From Ailanthus altissimus (lineage: Eukaryota > Streptophyta > Magnoliopsida > Sapindales > Simaroubaceae), in contig OX327702.1 in NCBI GenBank assembly GCA_946807835.1, forward strand, positions 11,284,001-11,348,000: DNA of 64,000 nucleotides, read 5' to 3'. The stretch's first letter is position 1. Every line of letters begins with the position of its first letter. The position numbers and the translations under genes were made by a program. Shown piece by piece: positions 12,091-22,720 of the stretch. Below the pieces are notes generated by a model. That model was not told the DNA's origin. It worked only from the letters and a program-made list of their open reading frames with translations, and searched no databases.

Positions 12091-13224
12091 TGATACAACT
12101 TAAATATTGTATTATCCAAGTGTAGGTTATCTTAATTATAGTATTTACTCATGAGTTTGAGTGTCGTATCCACAAGGAGTGATCACCAAGAGTAAAGGTT
12201 GCTTGTTAATGTTCAAGAGTAATAATGTATTGTACCCAAAGATTGAGAATATTGGTTGATTTTAAAAGCAAAAATTACTAAGTGTAAATTAAGAAATCAA
12301 TTTAAAAGAACACTAAGGCATTAGAGATCCATACTTACTTTGGTTGTAGTAGAGTTTCTTTGATCCTTTTACTCACTTGAAAAATGATTTCAATTGATGG
12401 AAAACATCATTTGTAAAACTATGTTGTTGATATGTAAAAGATCTTTCCAAGTATTCTTTGTGCCCTTAGTCTACAATGAATCAAGGCTTCAAACAAATCA
12501 AAACCATTTTTAAAAATGATAAATCAAATCATTTGAACATAAATATGAAATACAAGAGTAGGATCAAAGTGACAAAATTACGCCTCCTTTAAGTGTTTTA
12601 CTCCTAGCCTTAGTTAGGAATTTAGAACAACATAACTTAAGAAGTGGAATACAATGAAAAGTGAACTAAAGATTATAAAAATGATGGAAAATATCTCCCT
12701 TTCAACCAAGGGTGTCCTTAAATAGGCAAATATATGGGCATTATTTAAGTGTGACCAAATGTTCAACATTTTTGTCAACCAAACTTTTCACTAAATTTGC
12801 AACACTCTTTTGATTGGTAAGTTGGTCGAATTTGAAATATAGTTCCATGAATTCTTGAATCATATCAATTGGATTCATATTTTGTGAGATACAGTCAAAA
12901 TACTAACGCTTATTCGGACTGAGCCTGCACTGCAGATGGGTCCTCTTTAAAGCCACTTTTCACCCTTCAAACATTCGAATTAAAAATTGTGTGAAATAAA
13001 AATTTTTTATACATGAAATTATCTCTCCACAGGTTCAAGATTTTATTCAATTAAATTTTTGGGTAGAAAATTATACCTAATTTACCAAACCTACATTAAA
13101 ACAGTTAAAAACTTAATGAGATACAATATTGAAAACATGCTCAAGTTAGGGAGATTAATAACTCTAATGATGCAAAATGAACCTGAAAAATTATTATTAA
13201 ATGTGTAATTTTAAGTGTTCATCA
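12091..13224 (-). repeat. Athila A 3' LTR, 1,134 bp
   Basis: The ends are TGAT (plus-strand 12,091) and ATCA (13,221-13,224), a short inverted terminal repeat. A polypurine tract on the minus strand (GGTTGGAGGG, plus 13,227-13,236) lies directly outside the right end, as expected upstream of a 3' LTR. GAGTGTCGTATCCACAAGGA (12,161-12,180) is the minus-strand form of the Athila LTR phrase around 'ggttcgatatccgactc'. No gene inside. Confidence 0.7.
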
Positions 13225-14661
13225 TACCCTCCAACCAGTTTATTGGTAGTCCCTGCAATTTGAGCGTAAATAAATAAAAAAAATAACAATCTAAGCATTT
13301 CAAATAAAATGTCAGTTCAAGATCACAATTTCTATCAAGGTTATTTCATAATTTTCAAAATTATGCGTGTGTAAACTAAGCCAAAACTTTCTTATCACAA
13401 ACCACAACATATATAACTTTGAAAATTTTCTTCACGTAAAAGCCTTAACTCCATATCCTCACGGGTAGAAAACTGTTTAAAGGGCTAGGGTTTCATTAAT
13501 GGAGTTAAAAAATAGACAAGCGCTCAAGAAACTGTCACATTTAAGAACAGAAAAATAAACTAACATTGATATAAAGATAGAAAAATTAATTGTTTAGAGT
13601 TACACCATTCTTGTCACGTGCTAGCTTTTAGGACCTCAATCATGAATATCACAAATAGAGCCGAATAAGAAACATTATTTCCTAAAGATTTTTATCTTTG
13701 AAAATAAAGACTTTTTTTTTTATAATGGATTAATTCTCTCTCTCTCTCTTTTTACACTTTTGTTTTCTAACATTGAATGAAAAACTTTATTGAACTGAAG
13801 TGACTTTTTGTTTTTTTTTCTTTTTTTTTCTCCCTTTTTTTTTGAGAACATGAAGGACATTAGAAAACATTACAAAATAAGAATAACTTCTCACCAAAGT
13901 ACATTTCATAAATTTGAGTCATCCTTCGGCTAGACATCAAATCAATCCTTTATCCGAATAATGTCACTCTAAACAAAAATTAACCAATTCAAAAGATCAA
14001 TGAAAGTTCGTAAGTTGTTTTCTCAAATCTCTCCACTCACTCACAAAAAGATGTGTGACATTAAAAAATGTACACTTAAACATAGAAAATCTCTTGGCTA
14101 TATATATTAAATCACCCATCTTACCATAAGGCTTAGTATTGTGCTCAAAAAATAATTTTGAAAGCTACTTTTTAGTAACCTAGATAGAAAAAGTGACTAA
14201 AACCAATCAATTTTAAAATCATACTTCTTTAGAAGATTAAACTTGTTTGCACAAGAATTACTAAGAACACATATGCATGAGATACAAAAATAAAAATAAC
14301 AAGTTGGATAGAATGCGTCTTAAGAGTCTAAAAATAAACCCTTTACTCATGCCATTCATAAAGTCAGATGTCAAATTTTTTTTTTGGAAAATAAAAAAAT
14401 GATAACAAAAAGTAACATCGACATCATATATGAACTATTCTCCCTCCAACTAGATTGAGACATTATCCTCAATGTCAAAATATAATAAGAGTGAAGTATA
14501 AAAGATATCATCTGAAACATCTTTTATTGAAAAGAAAAACTTGTAACAAAATAAAACAAACTACACAAAATGCTAAAAAAGAAATGAAAGTAGAGAGACT
14601 ACAGACGGAGAGTCAAATCTATCCTGTGTTTCTTCTCACTATCATCAAGATACCAATTTAT
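13225..14661 (-). other. Athila A 3' internal non-coding region with two polypurine motifs
   Basis: The stretch contains the polypurine tract next to the LTR (13,225-13,236) and a second, very similar motif (14,441-14,475) that on the minus strand reads TTGAGGATAATGTCTCAATC followed by TAGTTGGAGGG. The same arrangement is present in Athila B (32,908-32,945 and 31,738-31,750). It also holds a CT run (13,735-13,749) and an interrupted T run (13,807-13,843). The ORF 14,455-14,703 (plus) runs across this non-coding region and shows no motif. Confidence 0.5.
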
Positions 14662-15252
14662 CTAGCACATTATTGGATCATACAGAGGTATGAAAGTTTG
14701 TAATTCATCGAGCAACTGATCAATAGTTGAAGCAGAAATGAAGATCCATCGTGCCCCAGATGTGATGAATTGTTTTTCTACCGCATAGTCAAGAAAAGAT
14801 AACAACGCATTATAAAAACTGTCAACATTTAACAAGCCAATGGGTTTTTGGTGGATTTACAATTATGCCTAAGAGGTAATTTGAAAATTTTCCTCTAGAG
14901 TTATGAAACCTCATAGTAGAGCTATGAAGGCATCGACATTCCTAAGCATTAGAGACATATGTTCATGCGATGATGATGCTTATAACTCATCCTCAATTGT
15001 TTTTTCTACAATATTCCCAACAGTTAGAGCTTTTGGTATGATACCCAAAACTCGACTGCCTTTATTATGTACAGCTGTTGCTACACACTCTACTAATCCA
15101 CGGCTACCTCCTCTATATACTAAATAAATTTTTTTATTAGCTAACACCTTACCAAGGGTTTCTATTGCTTTTACAAACTCTTTTATTTTTCTTGGGCTAG
15201 ATCCACAAAAGACACAAATATTTGCAAATTTATGAGTTGATGTTTCTGCCAT
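14662..15252 (-). pseudogene. LOG: LOG-type cytokinin riboside 5'-monophosphate phosphoribohydrolase pseudogene, intron-less
   Basis: The frame from the ATG at 15,252 (MAETSTHKFANICVFCGSS) to a stop at 14,662-14,664 is 197 codons, the usual LOG length, with no net frameshift. Recognisable blocks are ICVFCGSSP (residues about 11-19), LVYRGGSRGLV (LOG: LVYGGGSxGLM), VLGIIPKAL, DAFIAL (107-112), GFITLEE (115-121) and KPIGLLNVDSFYNALLSFLD (136-155). Five in-frame stops occur at codons 91, 114, 128, 130 and 132; the one at 114 falls inside the PGGxGTxxE catalytic motif. Intact LOG enzymes release active cytokinin base from the nucleotide in the cytosol. Plant LOG genes normally have several introns and none is seen here, so a retrocopy or retroelement-carried cDNA is likely. 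It lies between pol and the 3' LTR of Athila A, on the same strand. Confidence 0.85.
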
Positions 15253-15572
15253 TGTTACTCTCTCCTTAACCTTTGAATGATTTTGAGTAGGTATGAAGAT
15301 GCAGAAATAATACAATATATTTATAGAGTCAAAAAAAGGTGTTGCAATGTAAAATTAAATGGTTTGTTAGTTGTTATTAGATGAGATTAAGCTTTAAATA
15401 AAAAATTTCAAAATCAAAAGTCGGCTATGGGTGGTTGATTTTTATTGGAGAAGACGTTTAAGGTTGAAATGAAATATTTTCAAAATGAGCAGCTATGGTT
15501 AATATGTATAAGTAGTAGTTATTGTGGCTCATATCTTTCTTGTTTTATGTGTAGAAATGGCTTAAATGCCCT

Positions 15573-15962
15573 CTATAGGTTGGGGATAAGCTTCCCATCC
15601 AATTTTCTTATAAATTGGCAAACAGGGTCTTTTAGAGTTAGATTCCCAAGACTGTACCGCTCATGTTCCTTTAGGAATAATTCCCATAAATCATTAATGG
15701 CAATATGCACATATCTACTTGGATGCGTCTCAAGAGTCATTAGGATATCATCCAAAGACTCCTTACTCAAGCTATCCCTAATGAATCTAATTTTATTTTT
15801 GCGATTTATAGACACCATTCTTAAACTGCGGCATTTTGGGTTATAAGTTGTAGGTGCATACTTATAACAAACACTTAATTTTTTTGCTCTTCTTTTTGCA
15901 AAAGAACTTTTACCTAAGCTAGGCATGAGAGAAATTAATGAGTCTGAAAACTCGCATGCCAA
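15573..15962 (-). CDS. 129-codon ORF of unknown origin inside Athila A
   Basis: The ORF runs from ATG at 15,962 to a stop at 15,573-15,575 on the minus strand, 320 bases upstream of the LOG pseudogene start and on the same strand. The product is basic in its first half (KRRAKKLSV, NRKNKIRFIRD) and then has a predicted helical stretch (SKESLDDILMTLE, INDLWELFLKEHERYSL) and ends DPVCQFIRKLDGKLIPNL. Composition and order look like a real protein rather than a shadow frame, and the helix pattern is loosely like an F-box-containing N-terminus, but I do not recognise it. It is open while the neighbouring LOG copy has five stops. It could be a captured host gene fragment, an Athila extra ORF, or chance. 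Confidence 0.35.
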   Translation of the reverse strand: MACEFSDSLISLMPSLGKSSFAKRRAKKLSVCYKYAPTTYNPKCRSLRMVSINRKNKIRFIRDSLSKESLDDILMTLETHPSRYVHIAINDLWELFLKEHERYSLGNLTLKDPVCQFIRKLDGKLIPNL

Positions 15963-16389
15963 TCAGATATGGGCTTCAATTAACCAACATACATCAACAG
16001 GTATATTCATAATCATTAATAGCCTTAATCATTCACTTTTTGCTTGGTAAATCTTCTTTAAGGCATGATGAGGCAATGACAAAAAACGGTTTTTTCAAAT
16101 TCATTATAATGTCATCCATTTTTTTAAAGAAAGAATGAGAAGAAGAAGGTGTCAATAATTATGAAAAACTGGCATAACCGACTTATCACGAAGTATGTTA
16201 TCCGCCACTTAACTAGGAAATGAAAACATACAAAGAAAACCAAAATCACAAATAAAAGAAAGTAACAAATAAAATAAAATAAAGAAAAAAATTAAAATAT
16301 AAAATATGGCATAGATAGATAGAACCTGATTAAGCATGATAGATAGGAACTGCAAGTTAGATTTCCTCGAGACACATAAAGTTGTCTAC

Positions 16390-19110
16390 CCTCTCTTAAT
16401 AGCTCTTTAATCGTTGTCCATTGACTTTAAAAATATTTTCATTCTTTGGATTTTCAATTTCAACTACTCTATAAGAAAAAATGTTTTTGATAATGAAAGG
16501 TCCAATCCATCGAGAACGAAGTTTGGTAGGAAACAAGTATAATCTTAAATCATACAAGAGAACTTTCTGTGAAGGTTCAAAGGTTTTTCTAACAATGTGT
16601 TTGTCATAAATGTCTTCATTTTCTCTTTGTAGATCCTAGAGCTTTCATAAGCATAATTCCTGATTTCCTCTAATTCATTCAACTAGAGTTTCCTTAGAGG
16701 ACTAGCTTTATCTAAGTCAAAGTTAATCATTTTGATAACCCAAAAAGCTTTATGTTCCAATTCCACAAGTAAATGATAAAGATCTCCAAAAATAAGCCTA
16801 TAGAGAGACATACCAATTGGTGACTTAAAACTAGTACGATAAGCCCAAAGTGAACCATTTAGTTGTAAAGACCAATCTTTTTAATTTAGGTTAACCTTTT
16901 TTTCAAAATTCATTTGATTTCCCTATTAGCAAGCTAGATTTGTCCGCATGTTTGTCGGTGGTAAGGTATAGACACTTAATGTGTGATTCCAATTTTTCTT
17001 CATCAACAATTCAAAAGGTTTGTTACAAAAGTGTGAACCTCCATCACTTATACTTGCTCTAGGAATTTCAAACCTTGTCAAAATGTTATTTTTTTAGAAA
17101 CTTCTAAACCATTTTATGATCATTGTTTTTACAGGGGATTGCCTCAACCCATTTAGAAACATACTTAATAGCCACCAAGATATAAATATATCCAAAAGAA
17201 GAAAGAAATGGACCCATAAAATCAATGCCCTAACAATCAAAAAGTTCGATCACTAAAATTGGGTTTAATGGCATCATGTTTCTACGAGTTATACTTTTTA
17301 ATTTTGGACATTGTTCACAAGTTTTGTAAAACCCATAGGTATCTTTGAAAAGGGTGTGCCAGTAAAATTCACATTGTAAAAGTTTTGCTGTAGTTTTCTT
17401 TGAAGAAAAATTACCACCACAAGCTTTAGAATGACAAAGGAAATGACATCATGAATTTCATTATTAGGCACACATCATCTTATGATTTGGTCAAGACAAT
17501 ATTTAAAAACGTATAGATCATCCCACAACAAATTGCGTACCATGCATAAAAATTTCTTTTTTTCCTAGAATTGCCAATGAGATGGAAGTTTTTCTATAAC
17601 AAGAAAATTACCAATGTCAGCAAACCAAGGTAAATTAATAATATCAAAAAGTTGTTCATCTAAAAATGTATCATTAATTGGTGAAGATTCAAAAGATTCA
17701 TCACAAATAAGTCTAGACAACTGATCGGCCACAACATTTTCAACTCCCTTTTTATCATTAATTGTGATATTGAATTCTTAATGGAGAAGTATCAATCTAA
17801 TTAACCTTGGCTTAGCATCCTTCTTGAAAAAAAGATACTTCAAAGCTACATGATCGCTACATACAACAATGGGTGAACCAACAAGATAAGATCTAAAATT
17901 TTCCAAAGCAAATACTACTATAAGTAATTCTTTTTCGGTTGTGGAATATTTCATTTGAGCACTATCAAGTGTTTTACTTGCATAATATATGACATGGGAT
18001 TTCTTATCTTTTCTTTTCTCTAAAACATCTTCAATTGCATAATCACTAGAATCACACATGATTTCAAAAAGTAAAGACTAATCAGGAGATTGAATAATAG
18101 GAGTAGAAGTTAACATGCTTTTAAGTTTATAAAATGTTTCTTGATAAGCCGTGGTCTATTCAAAAATAGTGTCTTTTGACAAAAGATTACACAATGGTCT
18201 ATATGGCACTAAAATCTTTAATGAACCTTCTATAAAAACCAGCATGTCCTATGAATGACCTAACATGTTTTACACATATGGGGGAAGGAAGATTGGTGAT
18301 CAAAATAATTTTTACTTTATCCACTTCTATACCCTTAGATGAAACAATATGACCTAGCACAATACCATGATCAACTATAAAATGATATTTTTCTTAATTA
18401 AGCACAAGAATCTTTTCTTTGCATCTAATAAGGACTTTCTGCAAATTTGATAAGCAATTATTAAATGAATTACCAAAAACAGAAAAGTCATCCATAAATA
18501 CTTCAAGAAAACGTTCGACTATGTCACTAAAAATATTGAGCATGCATATTTAAAATGTGCCAGGTGCATTGCATAAACTAACTTGCATTATTTTATATGC
18601 AAATGTTCTAAAAGGTCATGTAAAAGTAGTTTTTTCTTGATCCTCAAATGCAATTTCAATTTGGTTGTACCTAAAATACCCATCTAGGAAACATTAAAAT
18701 TTATGCCCAGCTACCATTTCTAAAATTTGATCCATGAAAGGTAGAGGGAAGTGATCTTTCCTAGTCATCAAATTTAGATTCCTATAGTCAATGCACATGC
18801 GCCAACTAGTAACAGTTCTAGTTGGAATTAATTCATTGTTATCATTTTTTACTACAATTACTCTAGATTTCTTAGGTACAACTTGATTAGGACTTACCCA
18901 TTTGCTGTAAGAAATAGGATAGATGATTCCTACATCTACAAGTTTAAGGACTTTATTTTTTACCACTTTTTTCATGTTAGGATTGAGCCTTGGTTGCATC
19001 TTTCTAAATGGTTTGGCATTATCCTTTAAATAAATCTTATATGTACGTATTAAAGGGTTAATTAATTTAATATCAGCAATGGTCCATCCTAATGCATTTT
19101 TGTGCAATTT
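16390..19110 (-). pseudogene. Athila A pol: reverse transcriptase, RNase H and integrase remnant
   Basis: Read right to left on the minus strand. RT begins about 19,107 (ALGWTIADIK, then SWRMCIDYRNLN) and includes an intact FMDD active site near 18,490 (VFMDDFSVFG). RNase H at 17,778-18,059 has MCDSSDYAIEDVL, YYASKTLD, TEKELL and SDHVALKYL. The integrase zinc-binding and core regions fall at about 17,480-16,900 (DFMGPF, IKYVSKWVEA) and its C-terminus at about 16,590-16,400 (KVLLYDLRLYLFPTKLRSRW with an extra base, then KVNGQRL). Together these would copy the element's RNA into DNA and insert it. Many in-frame stops and small shifts make this copy dead, though several catalytic residues survive. 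Confidence 0.8.
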
Positions 19111-19323
19111 CTAAGTGTCAAATAACTTATTTTCTTGGAGTGAATTTAACTTAGACGAGATAATTATAGGTAAAGTTTCATTTTCACTCAAAAATGAATA
19201 CTTGAAATGAGATAGCAATGGCTTCAATTCAGGTTTTGGTGGTTGCATATTTGATGGCAAGGGAGCATTCGTATTTGGTGATAATTCCTTAAATATTGGT
19301 CTCCACTTGTCTATTCCACAAAC

Positions 19324-19890
19324 CTATGAACAAGAATAAGTTTCAGAATTATTTTTCATTTCATAATCATTATCAGAAGAATAGACATTAAATTCATCGT
19401 GTACAAGTTCTTTGATTAGATCAACTTCATGCACATTATCATCAAACATAAATTGCTTGAAAATATTAAAAACATTCAATTCACAAGTCATATTATCGAA
19501 AAATAACTTCAAAAGACAATTTCTACAATTAATCAAAGCATTAGAAGTTTCAAGAAATAGATGACCTAGAATGATTGGAATTTGAGCATTCAAGTTCAAA
19601 ACAAAATGTGTATTCAAAACAATAAAATCAACAAGAAAATAAAATTTATCAATTTAAACAAGCACATATTCCACTACTTCTCTTGGAACTTTCACACTTC
19701 TATCAATAAGTTGAAGAGTGATTGGAGTAGGTTTGAGCTCACCAAGTCCTAATTGCTCATAAACAGTGAAAGACAAAAGATTAACACTAGCTTCTAAATC
19801 AAGTAATGCACGATCAATCCTAAAATTACCAATCACACAAGAAATGGTTGGACATCTAGGATACTTATATATTTGAGGAGTGTTTTGTTG
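19324..19890 (-). pseudogene. Athila A protease remnant
   Basis: Two open pieces on the minus strand (19,836-19,654 and 19,617-19,324) form the retropepsin region. The first has IDRALLDLEASVNLLSFTVY, where the family core is LLDLGASVNLLPxSVY; Gly to Glu next to the active site would be damaging. The second has IPIILGHLFLETSNALI, the family's second conserved block, and an acidic tail. A single stop separates the pieces. It sits between gag and RT as in Athila polyproteins. Confidence 0.75.
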
Positions 19891-20705
19891 AACTTACACT
19901 TTTGGTCAAAAATGCTTTTTTTTTTTTCTAACTTTAAGCTTTCTTTTGACCATGCATAAATCTTTCAAAATTTTGGCATAAGAAGAGACTTGCTTTATTG
20001 CATCTAATAAAGGGATATTTATTTTGACTTGCTTGAAAATTTCATAGATGTCAGAATTTAGGTACAACTTTTCAGTGGGTTTCAATCTTTGAGAAAATAG
20101 GGCAAGAATTGGACACTCTCTTATCTCAAAAGGATTTAACTATTTTTTCTTCTCATTTTTGACTTTAGGTGGTTTAGGATCATCTTTTTATGAAGGAAGA
20201 ATTTTATCATTAACCTTACCACTATGAAGTGTTGTGATGGCATTGATATTTGCAAGTGATTTTTCTTTTTAACAAAATTTATTTACTTTGAACTGACTCA
20301 AGGGATTGGGTTTAAGTTGAAAAGAAAACTTACCTTTTTCTTGATTTTGCATAAAAGATGTCAGAATGGAAAGTGTACTCTTGATATCATTAATGGCCCC
20401 TAAAGTTTGATCATTAAATCTTGATTACTCATGCATGAATGCTTGCAGAGTCTCTTACAGGGATTTTATGTTTGGGGAGTGATATGGAGGAGGATTTGAA
20501 GGCTTTTAATGAGGTTGTGTTTGAGCATTGTTATCATTTCTCCAACTAAAATTTAGATGGTTTCTTCAATTTAGGTTATAAATGTAAGAGTACTGAGATG
20601 GAAAAGGGTTGTAAATTTGGTTTCTTCAACTAAAAGTATTCATGCATGGTTTAGATATGTGCATTATCATGATCTTCGCGAACACTTTCATTATCGGCCA
20701 TGCTT
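19891..20705 (-). pseudogene. Athila A gag remnant with internal deletion
   Basis: An ATG at about 20,702 (minus) opens MADNESVREDHDNAHI, consistent with a gag start. After about 60 bases the reading jumps to an NQIYNPFPSQYSYIYN-like and NHLNFSW segment that in Athila gag lies far downstream, so most of gag is deleted near 20,640. The C-terminal part (PSNPPPYHSP, then TLQAFMHEQSRF-like and EKGKFSFQLKPNP) matches the usual Athila gag tail. There are several stops. Gag would form the particle; this one cannot. Confidence 0.6.
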
Positions 20706-20899
20706 GCATTCAATATGATGCGAACTAGGCAAGGGTTAGAGTTGGCAGCAACATAATGTAAGTTGAAATTACCTTTTGTTTGCGGTATCTCTTCAAGCTT
20801 TCATTTTATTATAGCTCTATCGAATAATGTCTCAGTCACAAAGAGAAGGAAGAGAAATAAGTTTTGACACTTTGTTTCTTATTCCTTTTTACTTGATTT
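20706..20899. other. Junction between Athila A and the Tat antisense ORF region
   Basis: The 5' end of Athila A is missing and the Tat-side sequence has not yet become recognisable. No LTR end, primer-binding site or ccaac duplication could be found, so the boundary is a deletion rather than a clean insertion edge. Confidence 0.35.
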
Positions 20900-22060
20900 G
20901 ATTAGCTACTTATTCTCATAATTCAAGAAATACTGAGGAAAACAATAGTAGGAAAAGGTCCCACCAAGATAGGTTGAAATGGGGACAACCTCAAAATAGA
21001 GAGGGAATTCTCAACTTTTTAATGAGGTCTGAGAGGGAAAGAGGTAGAAATATACTAAGGGGTAGTGGAATCATTTTAATAGATTAAGGTAGAAACTTGC
21101 CTAGCACCCTCCTAATGAGAATAACCAAGGCTTTTCTGATATAATAACCTCGAAGCACTCTCTCTTGAGCAGATAAAGGCAAAGAAGTGGTTAGCCCCTC
21201 AGCTTCTATGCAAACCTTTTTTCTTCCTTACCATTTTTTTTAGCTTTAGTTGCTTGAATCTTAATCGTTGATAATATTTTCAGGCCACATATACCCTATC
21301 TTAGTATTGCAACAACATCCTTTGCATCATTAATGAGGGCCTCTACGCCCACGACCCTAAGGAAGTATTAGAGAAGGCAAAGAAACAAACCAAAATGGTG
21401 AAGATGAGCTTGATTACTTGCCAACAGATTTAATACAATAATAGCAAAATCTGAGGAGGTTGAGATTAAAAAGGCCAAAGTTAAAAGCAAAGTCTCAGAG
21501 CTAGAAAAATAAAGTACCCTATTCAAAAACTAAATGTTTGAGGCTATAGCAGCAGCTGAGAGCAAACTCTTCAAGCTAGCAAGGCAAACTAGGATTTTAG
21601 AATCCACGGGTTCTAAATTCGATGGCACGACTAAGATTTTGTAGTGACCCTAAGCTAAAATTGAAGTAAAGGCACAGATAATTAAGAGAGAGTAGGCTGA
21701 GATGATAGGTAAAGTTGAGTAACTAAATGTGAAATTGAAGGTTGCTTGCTCTAGAGGCCAAGAGTTTTCTTTGAAAGAAGCATAGACCTTGGTCGTCATA
21801 GATTGGTTTACAAACTGTATTAGGGACTTCTAAAGAAACTTCCTAGAACTTGGCCTCCAATGGATCGACGAAGTAATCTCTCAAGTCAATGAGGAATGTA
21901 CTACAGGCCTATCCTTAGGTGATGGGACTGATCTCCCTACCAGATCTCCCTACCAACTCCACTCCTGTATTCTTGCTTCTAACTCGATCGTTGAGAACAC
22001 TTAAACTGCCAAAGAGGTTCCTCCTTAGGATGACTCTCCTACTTACTGCATAAATGATTT
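20900..22060 (+). pseudogene. Plus-strand ORF remnant antisense to Tat, part 2 (coiled coil)
   Basis: At 21,273-21,274 an AG after TATTTTC resembles a splice acceptor. The frame then reads a strongly heptad-like, Lys/Glu-rich region (EEVEIKKAKVKSKVSELEK, EAIAAAESKLFKLARQTRIL, EMIGKVE, LNVKLKVA) followed by VVIDWFTNCI, FLELGLQWIDEVISQVNEE and a Ser/Thr/Pro tail ending near 22,050. This alternation of coiled coil and a short globular C-terminus is what I recall from the extra ORF of some Tat elements and related plant transposon proteins. At least five stops interrupt it. It is probably the continuation of the ORF broken at 12,090, split by Athila A. Confidence 0.4.
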
Positions 22061-22253
22061 CTCTTTGTATTTTTCGTTTTTTTTAAATTTTATTTTGTAA
22101 TTTAGAAGACTTGGGCATCTTAGACTTTATATTTAGTTTTGAAGTAATGGAATAAGCATATTTTTTATTTTCTTACTTCTGGACATTTCAATGGTTTTAT
22201 TTTTCAATGCAAATCCTCAATTTCTTGAACCATATATTATTAGAGTTAATTAT
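22061..22253. other. Short non-coding stretch before the Athila B LTR
   Basis: T-rich sequence follows the antisense ORF and may be its 3' UTR. No other feature is seen. Confidence 0.35.
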
Positions 22254-22720
22254 TGTTGGATTGTAATTAAAGTGCAAATGCATATTATCACAACGAGTAA
22301 TATAGAAGAGTAGAGTATCATTCTCACGAGGAGTTTTTAACCTATCTTTCACTAAGTACAAAATTAGGTCTTCTTACATTTATCCAAACAAAGTAAAATT
22401 TAAATTTAATTAAACTAATCTAATGTAAATAGAAATTAATCAAGATAGAACTGAATTAAACAAGAATTGATCACCAATAATGAATGAACCTAAGGTTGCA
22501 ACTATTTTCTCAATACCTTACTTGAATTAGTTATTTCTCTCACCTTAATCCCTTAATTATGAATTGTTGGCTAGATCTCTAATATCGTCACATGCCTTTA
22601 TCAGTGGTTGAGTAAATATATCTTACCCTAATAATTATCTATATTTCTATAGTAATCAAATAAATATGACATTTATTAAAAACATATCTGTTACTATCAT
22701 ATATGCCATATGAGTATATG

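Larger units (their letters stand above)
12091..20705 (-). mobile_element. Athila A: minus-strand Athila element, 5' end truncated
   Basis: In minus-strand order this copy has a gag start (about 20,702), gag C-terminus, protease, RT, RNase H, integrase, a long 3' internal region holding a LOG pseudogene and another ORF, a polypurine tract (13,225-13,236) and a 3' LTR (12,091-13,224). The 5' LTR and primer-binding site are not found: sequence to the right of 20,705 looks unrelated. Clade evidence is the retropepsin core DLEASVNLL, the RNase H MCDSSDYAI with YYASKTLD, and the integrase C-terminus RSRWIGPF with KVNGQRL, all typical of Athila. The left flank is the 5 bases ccaac; the matching right duplication is lost with the 5' LTR. 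Confidence 0.7.

Noticed and set aside
13807..13843. T-rich run as the poly(A) tail of a LOG retrocopy
   Set aside because: It is interrupted, lies about 820 bases beyond the LOG stop, and sits next to a CT microsatellite; no duplication pairs with it.
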